This document shows, in pieces, positions 18,001 to 24,929 of a stretch of DNA of 64,000 bases. The stretch comes from CAWBOV01 sp963790525 (GTDB taxonomy: Bacteria > Actinomycetota > Actinomycetes > Mycobacteriales > Jatrophihabitantaceae). The stretch's first letter is position 1. Every line of letters begins with the position of its first letter. Position numbers and translations under genes: made by a program. Where the stretch lies: the NCBI GenBank assembly GCA_963790525.1, contig CAWBOV010000003.1, forward strand, positions 496,001 through 560,000, in the 5' to 3' direction. The notes below the pieces were generated by a model. The model ran no database searches. It was not told the origin of the DNA and was given only the letters and a program-made list of their open reading frames with translations.

Positions 18001-18911
18001 GCCATCAGCTGGCCGATGTAGGTCGAGAAGGCCAGGAAGGTCCCCAGGGTGATGTCGCCCTGCAGCGCCAGCCAGCCGCCCAGCGCGAGGATCGCGACCT
18101 GACCCAGGGTGGGGACGGCCTGGAGCAGGGGCTGGTACCTGGCCTGGAGCCGGACCGCCCGCAGTTGCGCGCCGTAGAGGGTCGACGAGGCCTCGGCCAC
18201 CCGTTCGAGTTCGTGGCGCTCCTGGCCGAAGGCCTTGACCACGCGCACCCCGTTGACGTCCTCGTCCACGATCTGGGCCACGTCGCCCTCGCGCTGCTGC
18301 CCGTCCCAGGTGGCAGGGAAGACCCGCCAGCGCATCCGGTAGGAGATGACCAGCAGCGCCGGCGCGACGAGCAGGCTGACGAGCGCGAGCAGCGGCGACA
18401 GCACGATCATCACGCCGAGCGACAGCACCATCAGCAGCACGTTGCCGCTCATGATCGGCAGGAAGCTCAGCAGCCCCTGCACGAGCGCCGAATCGGAGTT
18501 GGCCCGCGCGACCAGCTGGCCGGTGGGCATGCGGTCGAGGTTGGCGAAGTCCATCGCCTGCAGGTGGTCGTGCATCGCGTTGCGCAGGTCGTACTGCACC
18601 GCGAGCGCCACCCGACCGCCGCGGTAGCGACGCAGGTAAGAGAAGCCGAAGGTCGCCGCGGCCAGGGCGATGAGCGCGAGCAGCCACGGCCACAGTGGCG
18701 AGGTGTGGTGCAGGATCACGTCGTCGACGATGTGCCGTTCGACGAGCGGCACCACGGTCTGGCAGGCGCTGCCGAGCACCGCCGCGCCGATCGCCAGCGT
18801 GACGTCGCGGCGATGGCGCAGCAGGTAGCCGAGCAGCCGCCGCAGCCAGCCCGGCGCCCGCGCCGGGGTCGGGGCCGAGCGCGGGGCCGGGGCCGAGGGC
18901 GGGGCCGTCAC
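15027..18911 (-). CDS. fused full-length ABC exporter with one degenerate ATP site
   Basis: A 1294-residue protein with two complete half-transporters in tandem (TMD1-NBD1-TMD2-NBD2). NBD1 (about 345-590) has Walker A GPSGSGKTT, signature LSGGQRQR and Walker B ending LILDDATSAVD, so the usual catalytic Glu is Asp. NBD2 (about 1040-1290) has GETGAGKST, a nonstandard signature LSSGQRQ and a normal LLLLDEATSNLD. This asymmetry matches heterodimeric multidrug exporters of the TM287/288 and BmrCD type, here fused into one chain. The GTG start at 18911 overlaps the stop of the MarR gene (GTGA). Drug or lipid export regulated by that MarR is the likely role. Confidence 0.93.
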   Translation of the reverse strand: MTAPPSAPAPRSAPTPARAPGWLRRLLGYLLRHRRDVTLAIGAAVLGSACQTVVPLVERHIVDDVILHHTSPLWPWLLALIALAAATFGFSYLRRYRGGRVALAVQYDLRNAMHDHLQAMDFANLDRMPTGQLVARANSDSALVQGLLSFLPIMSGNVLLMVLSLGVMIVLSPLLALVSLLVAPALLVISYRMRWRVFPATWDGQQREGDVAQIVDEDVNGVRVVKAFGQERHELERVAEASSTLYGAQLRAVRLQARYQPLLQAVPTLGQVAILALGGWLALQGDITLGTFLAFSTYIGQLMAPARQLAGVLTIGQQARAGVERIFQLLDLAPAIADAADAIDLPPGPGAITFTGVDFGYGDGAPVLRGIDLRIAPGERVALVGPSGSGKTTLTMLVPRFYDPLAGAVTVDGCDVRELGLASLRREIGVVFEDSFLFSESVRDNIAYGRPDADASAIEAAARAAQAHEFIERLPRGYDTVVGERGLTLSGGQRQRIALARAILCDPRILILDDATSAVDARTEEAIHDALREVMDGRTVLLVAHRRSTLHLADRIVVLQDGAIQDQGTHEELVARSAAYRTLLTGLDESAAGRVGDRIDGLAKIGAGDGPGVQGTTAAAWSGGPGGTPRAYSSRTIGAPSIGAGLGGGGGGWRLNLAPTPELLARVARLRPIRDRAHVDLDRESRPDKGFTLGRVLREFRGPLLLGLVLVVLDALAGLAGPVLVKTGIDDGVATGSARVLFAASAVYLVVTLADLLDEVGETFVTGRVAQRVMLSLRIRIWAQLQRLSLDYYESEMAGRIMTRMTTDVDQFESLIENGLLSALVSLVTFLGVGVALVSFDAELGLYTLTVVLPLAVATVIFRRRAARLYDLSRERIAVVNADFQESLSGVRESQAFVHERETRSRFHRLGRSYLDSRVGAQRLVATYFPFVQFLSAGADAIVLGIGAGLVTSGHLTSGALIAFILYVDMFFSPIQQLSQVFDSWQQTRVSVARISELMQLDTLTPEPAAPVAVGRLRGAVTVRGVRFSYPGTPERPRENAARRRGPADPRQLHSPDSLRVAPPEALRGVDLEIAAGETVALVGETGAGKSTVLKLLARFYDPDEGSVRIDGHDLRSLDLAAFRHQLGYVPQEAFLFTGTVRDNIAYGRPDATDAEVEAAARAVGAHDFIATLAHGYLEQLAERGKSLSSGQRQLIALARAELVDPVLLLLDEATSNLDLATEAKVSAAMHQVAQGRTTIIIAHRLQTARTADRIVVLDRGAVAEVGSHEELLQADGRYAAIWRAFELIGSPTG

Positions 18912-19408
18912 ACGATCACCCGTGGATCGGCCATGCGCTCGGCGTAGGCGGCGTCGATCGCGTCGCCGAGCAGGGAGAGCGCCCGCATCACGTCCGCCCG
19001 GTCACCGGTCCGCGCGCACAGCGCCTCGATCCTCGCGATCATCTCGTTCTCGGCGCGATCGAGCGTGGCCCGGCCCTCCTCGGTCAGCGCCAGTGCCGCG
19101 GCCCTGCCGTCGCGCGACTCGGCGGCCCTCGTCAGCAGTCCGCGCTGGGCCAGGGCGTCGACGGCGGCGCTGATCGTCGGCTTGCCGAGCGCGAGGCGGG
19201 TCGCGATGCGGCTGGCACGCTGGTCGCCGGACGCGATCGCCGACAGCACCCGGTAGTGGGCGAGGTTGAGTTCGCCAGCCGCGGCCCGCTCGAGGACCCG
19301 CGAGGCGCGGGCCAGCGCGCGGACGGCGGCGACGGCCTGCTCCCGCTGCGGATCGGGCTCCCGCCGCGGGAGCGGAGCGGGCCGGTCGGGAGGGAGGGCG
19401 GAGGGCAT
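18908..19408 (-). CDS. MarR-family regulator of the ABC exporter
   Basis: A 166-residue MarR-type winged-helix protein. The conserved core runs from LAHYRVLSAIASGDQRAS through LALGKPTISAAVDALAQRGL to SRDGRAAALALTEEGRATL. The ATG at 19408 is used because the frame upstream has no homology and runs through the divergent promoter. Its stop overlaps the exporter start, so regulator and exporter form an operon. An inverted repeat 20 bases upstream of its start is a candidate autoregulatory operator. Loss of repression by a toxic ligand would induce export. Confidence 0.9.
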   Translation of the reverse strand: MPSALPPDRPAPLPRREPDPQREQAVAAVRALARASRVLERAAAGELNLAHYRVLSAIASGDQRASRIATRLALGKPTISAAVDALAQRGLLTRAAESRDGRAAALALTEEGRATLDRAENEMIARIEALCARTGDRADVMRALSLLGDAIDAAYAERMADPRVIV

Positions 19409-19427
19409 GCCCCGACTGTAGGCGATA

Positions 19428-19442
19428 GTTCGCCCAGCGAAC
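19428..19442. promoter_or_regulatory. inverted repeat, candidate MarR operator
   Basis: GTTCGC-CCA-GCGAAC: perfect 6-base arms with a 3-base spacer, 20 bases upstream of the exporter-linked MarR gene and inside the 126-base divergent region shared with the second MarR gene. The size and symmetry suit a MarR dimer. Confidence 0.5.
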
Positions 19443-19534
19443 CACATACTACATCGCTCAAGTAATCTGTATCGTAGATGGTCGGCAGCTGGGGATATCT
19501 TCCGCGAGCGTACATTTATGACTAGGATGTTGCC

Positions 19535-20038
19535 GTGTCGAAGCGACGTTCGGATGGGGGCTCCGCGCCGACGGACTGGAGCGCCGACGATCCGCTGCAC
19601 ACCGACTTCGGATGGGCGCTGGGGGTACTCACCCGCGCGTACGTCAAACAGGCCAACGACGCGATCGGTTCGCTGCCGGGCGGTCCCCGTGGCTACCAGG
19701 TCCTCGCCGCGTCGACCCGCCGCCCGCCCATGACCCAGACCGCGATCGCCGCCGAGACCGGGATCGACCGCACGGTAATGACCTACCTGCTCGACGACCT
19801 CGAGAAGGCCGGGCTGCTCACCCGCACCGCCGACCCGGACGACCGCCGCAGCCGGCTCGTGGTCGCGACCGAGTTCGGCCTGGGCGAGCTGGCCAGGTTC
19901 GACAGCGCGCTCACCGACGTCCAGGACCGCATGCTCGCGGTGCTCGACCCCGACGGCAGGGAGGCACTGCGCACCCTGCTCCGCCAGACCGCGGTCTACC
20001 TGGACGGCCTGGAGGTCTCCCTCGGAATGCCGAGCTGA
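19535..20038 (+). CDS. MarR-family transcriptional regulator
   Basis: A 167-residue MarR protein. The winged helix is around PMTQTAIAAETGIDRTVMTY and DPDDRRSRLVVATEFG, with dimerisation helices at both ends. The start is GTG at 19535. It is divergent from the exporter-linked MarR and is followed by a strong terminator, so it is monocistronic. Whether it also acts on the exporter or on the aldo/keto reductase cannot be told. Confidence 0.88.
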   Translation: MSKRRSDGGSAPTDWSADDPLHTDFGWALGVLTRAYVKQANDAIGSLPGGPRGYQVLAASTRRPPMTQTAIAAETGIDRTVMTYLLDDLEKAGLLTRTADPDDRRSRLVVATEFGLGELARFDSALTDVQDRMLAVLDPDGREALRTLLRQTAVYLDGLEVSLGMPS

Positions 20039-20053
20039 CCTGAGCCGCCCCGG

Positions 20054-20080
20054 ACCGGGCCCGCGTTCCTCGGGCCCGGT
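20054..20080. terminator. strong bidirectional hairpin terminator
   Basis: Ten-base perfect arms ACCGGGCCCG and CGGGCCCGGT enclose a 7-base loop, between the convergent MarR and aldo/keto reductase genes. Confidence 0.65.
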
Positions 20081-20088
20081 CGCGGCGG

Positions 20089-21120
20089 TCAGCGGCCGCC
20101 CGCGATGCTGCGGCTGCGCTGCTCCACCCCGGGCACGCCGTACGGGTAGTCCGGCGCGCCGGGGTCGCTCGCCGCGTCCAGTGCCGCGGTCTCCTCGGGG
20201 GTCAGGTGCAGGTCGGCGGCCAGCAGGTTGGCGTCGAGCTGCTCCAGGGTGCGCGCGCCGAGGATCACCGACGACACGGTCGGGCGGTCCACCAGCCACG
20301 CCAGCGCGACACAGGCCATCGACGTCCCGCGCGCCTCGGCCACGCTGCGCACGGCGTCGACGACATCCCAGGTGCGCTCCTCGCTGCCGCGCCGGTCGTA
20401 GGCCTCGACGCCGCGGTCGGGGTTCTCGCCCAGCCGGGTCGCGCCGGTCGGGCGCGTCTCACGCTGGTACTTGCCGGTCAGCCAGCCGCCGCCCAGCGGC
20501 GACCACGGCAGCAGCCCCAGTCCGGTCGACTCGCACGCCGGGATGATCTCCCACTCGATCGCCCGCGCCAGCAGGTTGTACTGCGGCTGCAACGTCACCG
20601 GGCGGGACAGTCCGCGGTAGTGGGCGACGTCGACGGCCTGCTGCAGCTGCCAGCCGGTGAAGTTGGACAGCCCGACGTAGCCGATCTTGCCGGCGTGCAC
20701 GGCGTCGTCGAGGAAGCCCAGCGTCTCCTCGATCGGCGTGACCGGGTCGTAGGAGTGGACCTGGTAGAGGTCGATCGAGTCCACGCCGAGGCGGGTCAGC
20801 GACGCGTCGAGGGCCAGGCGCAGGTGCTGGCGCGACAGCCCGAGGTCGTTGGTGCCCTTCCCCATCGGGAAGCGCCCCTTCGTCGCCAGCACGATCTGCT
20901 GCCGCGCGTCGCTCCGGGCGGCGAGCCACCGGCCGATGATCTGCTCGCTGACCCCCGCCGAGTACACGTCGGCGGTGTCGACGAGCGTCCCGCCGACCTC
21001 GACGAAGCGGTCCAGCTGCGCGTGGGCCCCCGCCTCGTCGGTCTCGCTGCCGAAGGTCATCGTGCCGAGTGCGTAGGTCGAGACTGCGCAACCACTGGCA
21101 CCGAGCGTGCGGTATTCCAC
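20089..21120 (-). CDS. aldo/keto reductase
   Basis: A 343-residue NADPH-dependent oxidoreductase of the AKR superfamily (YhdN/IolS-like). The start is GTG at 21120, preceded by GAGGAG. It begins EYRTLGASGCAVSTYALGTM, with catalytic Asp/Tyr in DTADVYSAGVSE, Lys in LATKGRF and His in YQVHSYD. The open frame extends upstream, but that part has no homology. Substrate unknown, as for most of the family. It is convergent with the MarR gene and divergent from the phosphodiesterase gene. Confidence 0.9.
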   Translation of the reverse strand: MEYRTLGASGCAVSTYALGTMTFGSETDEAGAHAQLDRFVEVGGTLVDTADVYSAGVSEQIIGRWLAARSDARQQIVLATKGRFPMGKGTNDLGLSRQHLRLALDASLTRLGVDSIDLYQVHSYDPVTPIEETLGFLDDAVHAGKIGYVGLSNFTGWQLQQAVDVAHYRGLSRPVTLQPQYNLLARAIEWEIIPACESTGLGLLPWSPLGGGWLTGKYQRETRPTGATRLGENPDRGVEAYDRRGSEERTWDVVDAVRSVAEARGTSMACVALAWLVDRPTVSSVILGARTLEQLDANLLAADLHLTPEETAALDAASDPGAPDYPYGVPGVEQRSRSIAGGR

Positions 21121-21208
21121 GGGCTTCTCCTCATCGTCGAGTGATCCGCACCCAGTATCGACCGCCGCCGGAGCGGTCCCGACGTCAGGTACGGCAGGAT
21201 GGCAGATC

Positions 21209-23293
21209 ATGACCAATCGGTCGATGCGCCGGCGCGTCCAACTCAGCGCGCGCACCGCGCTCGGGTGGCGCCCCACAGGGGCCGCGCTCGCCGGGCTGTC
21301 GCGCTCGATCCTCACGTCGTTCCTCGCGCTCGGCGTGGCGCTGTACATCCTGCCCGGGCGGCAGAGCAGCGGCCCGCTCGCGGTGCTGGGTCTGGTTCTG
21401 GTGGTCGTCGCCGTCGGCACCGTCCTGCGCCCGATCCTGCTCGGCCTCGCCGTCGTCGTCGGGTCCTGGGGGTTGCTCGTCGTCGGGATCCTCGCCCAGG
21501 CGATCGTCCTGACGGTGGCCATCGACCTGGCTCCGGACGTCCACCTGGCGTCCTTCCCGCGCATCCTGCTCGTGGCCTGGGTGGCCGCGGTCGTCGCGGC
21601 GGTCGTGAACTGGTTCCTCGACTCGGGGAGCGAGGACTCCTACCTCGCGCAGGTGCTCGGCCGGTGCGTGCACGTCGCCAACCGCGTGGGCGGCGCACCG
21701 CACACCCTCGGGCCCGGGCTGCTCGTGATCCAGCTCGACGGGGTCGGGGAGGCGTTGCTCCGGCAGGCGATCGTCGGCGGTGCCCTGCCGACGTTGTCGC
21801 GCTGGCTGCGCACGGGCACCCATGAGCACCACGGGTGGCACACCGGCCTGCCGGCGACGACGCCCGCCGGGCAGGCGGTCCTCCTGCACGGCGACACCCA
21901 CGAGGTGCCGTCGTTCCGGTGGTATGAGAAGGAGCGTCGGCGCGAGGTCGTGGCCAACCGCCCGCGGGACGCCGCGGAGATCGGCGCGCGCATCTCCGAC
22001 GGGCGCGGCCTGCTCGCCGACGGCGGGGTCAGCATCTCCAACCTCTTCGACGGTGACGCCCCGACGCGCATCCTCACCATGGCCGAGGCGCAGCTGCCCG
22101 GGCGATCGACGCGGGGACTCGCCACGTTCGCCACCTCGGGCGCCGGCCTGGCCCGGTCGATCGTGGTGTTCGTCGGGCAGGTGATCACCGAGCTGTACCA
22201 GGGCCGGCGGCAGCGGCGGCGCAACGTGCGCCCGCGCGTGCACCGGGGCGCGGTGTTCGCGCTGCTGCGCGGCGTCACCACGGCTCTGCTCCGCGACGTC
22301 AACGTGGCGATCGTCGCCGAGCAGATGGCGCGGGCGGCCCCGGTGATCTTCGTCGACTTCGTGGACTACGACGAGGTCGCCCACCACGCCGGCCCGAGCC
22401 GACCCGAGTCGATCAGGACCCTGGACGGCCTCGACCGCGTGCTCCTGTTCTTCGAGCGCGTCGCTGCGGAGGTGGGGCGGGACTACGAGATCGTCGTGGT
22501 GTCCGACCACGGCCAGGCACAGGGCGCGACGTTCAGCCAGCTCGCCGGGCAGACCCTGCACGAGCTGGTGGAATCGCTGGTGAGCGCGGGTGCGGGGTCC
22601 GGCGAGCTCGACGCCGTCCCCGCTGAGCGTTGGGGTCCGGTCAACCTGCTCCTCAACGCCGGGGGCAGTGGCGTCGCGCCCCGCACGCTGCGCGCGGGAA
22701 CGGCGCGCTCGCATCGCGACCCGGTCGTTCCGGCCGCCGCCCCGCCGTCCCTGGTCGTGGCCGCCGCGGGCAGCCTCGGGCACATCTACCTGCCCGATGT
22801 GCCGGGCCGGGCCGATCGTGACGTGATCGAGCGCAGCCACCCCGGCCTGATCGCGGGCCTGGCCGCGCATCCGCAGATCGGTGCGGTGATGGTGCGCGCG
22901 GGCGAGGACGTTCGTGTCATCGGCGCCCGAGGCTGGCGGAACCTCGTCGCCGGCGGAGCGACCGGGGGGAGCGGCGCCGACCCCACCGCCGTGTACGGAC
23001 CGCTGGCCGCCCGCGACCTCGCCGACCTCGATGCCCGCGCGCACGTGGGCGATCTCGTGGTGCTGGGGCGGTTCGACCCGCGCAGTGGCGAGGTCACCGC
23101 CTTCGAGGAGCTGGTGGGTTCGCACGGCGGCCTCGGTGGTGACCAGACGTGTGCGGTGCTGATCGTGCCTGCCGGCTGGCCCGTGCCCGACCACACCCCG
23201 CTGCACGGCATCGACGTGCACCGGCTGCTCGTGGACCGGCTGCGCGAGCTGGGGCTGCGTCCGGGCGACCCCCGCGTGGTGGTGGCACCGTGA
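21209..23293 (+). CDS. membrane-anchored type I phosphodiesterase/nucleotide pyrophosphatase-like protein
   Basis: A protein of 694 residues. Four hydrophobic segments between residues about 30 and 140 resemble a phage-holin-type membrane domain. They are followed by an alkaline-phosphatase-superfamily domain. Metal/nucleophile motifs are visible: QLDGVG, LPATTPAGQA (probable nucleophile Thr), FVDFVDYDEVAHHAGP and VVVSDHGQAQG. It probably hydrolyses a phosphodiester or phosphonate at the membrane; the substrate is unknown. The ATG at 21209 is chosen; GTG or ATG codons nearby are possible. The stop overlaps the next gene (GTGA). Confidence 0.82.
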   Translation: MTNRSMRRRVQLSARTALGWRPTGAALAGLSRSILTSFLALGVALYILPGRQSSGPLAVLGLVLVVVAVGTVLRPILLGLAVVVGSWGLLVVGILAQAIVLTVAIDLAPDVHLASFPRILLVAWVAAVVAAVVNWFLDSGSEDSYLAQVLGRCVHVANRVGGAPHTLGPGLLVIQLDGVGEALLRQAIVGGALPTLSRWLRTGTHEHHGWHTGLPATTPAGQAVLLHGDTHEVPSFRWYEKERRREVVANRPRDAAEIGARISDGRGLLADGGVSISNLFDGDAPTRILTMAEAQLPGRSTRGLATFATSGAGLARSIVVFVGQVITELYQGRRQRRRNVRPRVHRGAVFALLRGVTTALLRDVNVAIVAEQMARAAPVIFVDFVDYDEVAHHAGPSRPESIRTLDGLDRVLLFFERVAAEVGRDYEIVVVSDHGQAQGATFSQLAGQTLHELVESLVSAGAGSGELDAVPAERWGPVNLLLNAGGSGVAPRTLRAGTARSHRDPVVPAAAPPSLVVAAAGSLGHIYLPDVPGRADRDVIERSHPGLIAGLAAHPQIGAVMVRAGEDVRVIGARGWRNLVAGGATGGSGADPTAVYGPLAARDLADLDARAHVGDLVVLGRFDPRSGEVTAFEELVGSHGGLGGDQTCAVLIVPAGWPVPDHTPLHGIDVHRLLVDRLRELGLRPGDPRVVVAP

Positions 23294-24063
23294 GCGCGCT
23301 GAGCGTGACGTGGTGGGGCCACGCCACCACCACGATCACCTGTGCCGGGGTGCGCGTGCTCACCGATCCCGTGCTGTGCAAGCGGATGTACCACCTCAAC
23401 CGGATCGGTGGACCGGTGCCGCCACCGGAGGCCCGCCTGGCCGATGTCGTGGTCATCTCGCACCTGCACGGCGACCACCTCCACATCCCGTCACTGCGGC
23501 GGCTCCCCGGGACGCCCCGCCTGCTCGCTCCGACGGGGACGGTGGCCCTTCTGCGCCGCACCGACCCGGAGCTGGCCGCCCGGGTGCAGGAGATGGAGGT
23601 GGGATCCAGCGCCGACGTCGCCGGGCTGCGGATCGAGGCCGTCGCCGCCGCCCACGACGGGCACCGCCTGCCGCTCTCGCGCCACCACGGCCCCGCGCTG
23701 GGCTACGTGCTCTCCGGTGCCGGCCGCAGGGTCTGGTTCGCCGGGGACACCGGGCTGTTCCGGGCGATGGCGCAGATCGGGCCGGTCGACACCGCCATCG
23801 TCCCGGTCGGCGGATGGGGCCCCACGCTCGGCCTGCACCACCTGGACCCCGCCGGTGCCGCCGAGGCCGTGCGGCGCGTCGGCGCGGGCGACGCCGTGCC
23901 GATCCACTACGGCACGTTCTGGCCGTTCGGGCTCACGCACCTGAGGGGGTTCGCCGAGCTGTTCGGCGAGCCGGGCCGGCGCTTCCGCGACGAGCTGGCC
24001 CACCAGGTCCCCCACGCCACCGCGCACGTGCTCGGCCCCGGCGCGACGATGGTGCTGCCGTGA
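23290..24063 (+). CDS. MBL-fold metallo-hydrolase (UlaG/NAPE-PLD-like)
   Basis: A 257-residue metallo-beta-lactamase-fold protein. The zinc motif is SHLHGDHLH, with later ligands in FAGDTGLF and a His near HYGTFWPF. The N-terminus VTWWGHATTTI is typical of UlaG-like and NAPE-phospholipase-D-like hydrolases. The GTG start at 23290 overlaps the phosphodiesterase stop, and its own stop overlaps the DedA start. It therefore belongs to a three-gene translationally coupled operon, probably acting on a lipid or phosphoester. Confidence 0.88.
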   Translation: MSALSVTWWGHATTTITCAGVRVLTDPVLCKRMYHLNRIGGPVPPPEARLADVVVISHLHGDHLHIPSLRRLPGTPRLLAPTGTVALLRRTDPELAARVQEMEVGSSADVAGLRIEAVAAAHDGHRLPLSRHHGPALGYVLSGAGRRVWFAGDTGLFRAMAQIGPVDTAIVPVGGWGPTLGLHHLDPAGAAEAVRRVGAGDAVPIHYGTFWPFGLTHLRGFAELFGEPGRRFRDELAHQVPHATAHVLGPGATMVLP

Positions 24064-24671
24064 GCACCTTCGACCCGTCCTACCTCGCCGGCCTGTTCGC
24101 GGTCGTGGCCTTCGGCGCGGTCGTTCCCGTGGTCCCGACGGGTGCCGCCGTGAGCGTGGCGGCGGTCCTCGCGACGTCGGACAACCCGGTGTTCCTGCTG
24201 TTCGTCGTGGCGGTGGGGGCGGCAGGCGCGTACACCGGCGACATCATCACCTACGGCGTGCTCCGTCTGGCCGGTGAACCGCTGGCCCACCGCGTCGGGT
24301 GGCTGCAGCGGGACGCACCCGCCGAGACGCTCGGGCGCCTCCGCGCGCAGGTCGAGGCGCACGAGGTACGGGTACTGCTGCTGTCGCGCCTGGTCCCCGG
24401 CGGGCGGGTACCGGTGCTGCTCGCGGCCGCGCTGGGCGGCTACCCGTGGCGCCGCTTCGCGATCGCCGATGTCGGCGCCGCCACGCTGTGGTCGGTCGTG
24501 TACGCCGCGATCGGGCTCGGCGGCGGGGCGATCTTCCCGGAGCCGTGGCAGGGAATCGTCGCCGCGGTCGCGATCGTCATCGGCGCCAGCGTGCTCGCCC
24601 AGGCGTGGACGCGCCGCCGCGCCCGCACCGGGCTGATCGATCCCGTCACGCCGCAGCCGGGCCCGCGCTGA
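24060..24671 (+). CDS. DedA-family membrane protein
   Basis: A 203-residue SNARE-associated/DedA protein with about five hydrophobic segments. It has the family's loop with a conserved Arg-Gly pair (LLLSRLVPGGRVP, about residues 105-117) and a Gly-rich re-entrant region. DedA proteins act in membrane lipid recycling, including undecaprenyl-phosphate and phospholipid scrambling. The GTG start at 24060 overlaps the previous stop. Its operon partners (phosphodiesterase and MBL hydrolase) support a lipid-phosphate role. Confidence 0.9.
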   Translation: MSTFDPSYLAGLFAVVAFGAVVPVVPTGAAVSVAAVLATSDNPVFLLFVVAVGAAGAYTGDIITYGVLRLAGEPLAHRVGWLQRDAPAETLGRLRAQVEAHEVRVLLLSRLVPGGRVPVLLAAALGGYPWRRFAIADVGAATLWSVVYAAIGLGGGAIFPEPWQGIVAAVAIVIGASVLAQAWTRRRARTGLIDPVTPQPGPR

Positions 24672-24737
24672 CGGCGGGAGGGCGTCGCCGGATCCCGCCA
24701 GACTCCGCCCGGTCGCGGATCGGCCTATGCTGCGCCG

Positions 24738-24929
24738 GTGCCCGCATGGAACGACGTGACCCAGCTGATCGCGCACGGCCTGCCCGCCGGCGCGCTGTGT
24801 GCGGTGATCGGCGGCCTGCTCGGCGCTGCGAACGGCAAGCACGGCAAGCGGGCCGAACCGGCCCGGTGGGGAGCCTTCGCGGGCGCCGTCGCCGGCGTGC
24901 TGCTCGGCGTCTACGTCCTCAACGCCTGA
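24738..24929 (+). CDS. small membrane protein, hypothetical
   Basis: A 63-residue protein with two Gly/Ala-rich hydrophobic segments (about residues 15-30 and 44-61) separated by a basic loop (GKHGKRAEPARW). The start is GTG at 24738. No ribosome-binding site is present, but TATGCT at 24726-24731 would serve as a -10 box, giving a leaderless transcript as is common in actinobacteria. The last 19 bases overlap the convergent MFS gene. No family is recognised. Confidence 0.5.
   Translation: MPAWNDVTQLIAHGLPAGALCAVIGGLLGAANGKHGKRAEPARWGAFAGAVAGVLLGVYVLNA

Noticed and set aside
16188..18947. 919-codon open frame antisense to the ABC exporter
   Set aside because: Composition of an antisense shadow (Arg/Gln/Asp/His-rich); the opposite strand encodes two complete ABC modules.
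19409..20299. Extension of the exporter-linked MarR protein to 463 residues
   Set aside because: The additional N-terminus runs antisense through the second MarR gene and the divergent promoter.
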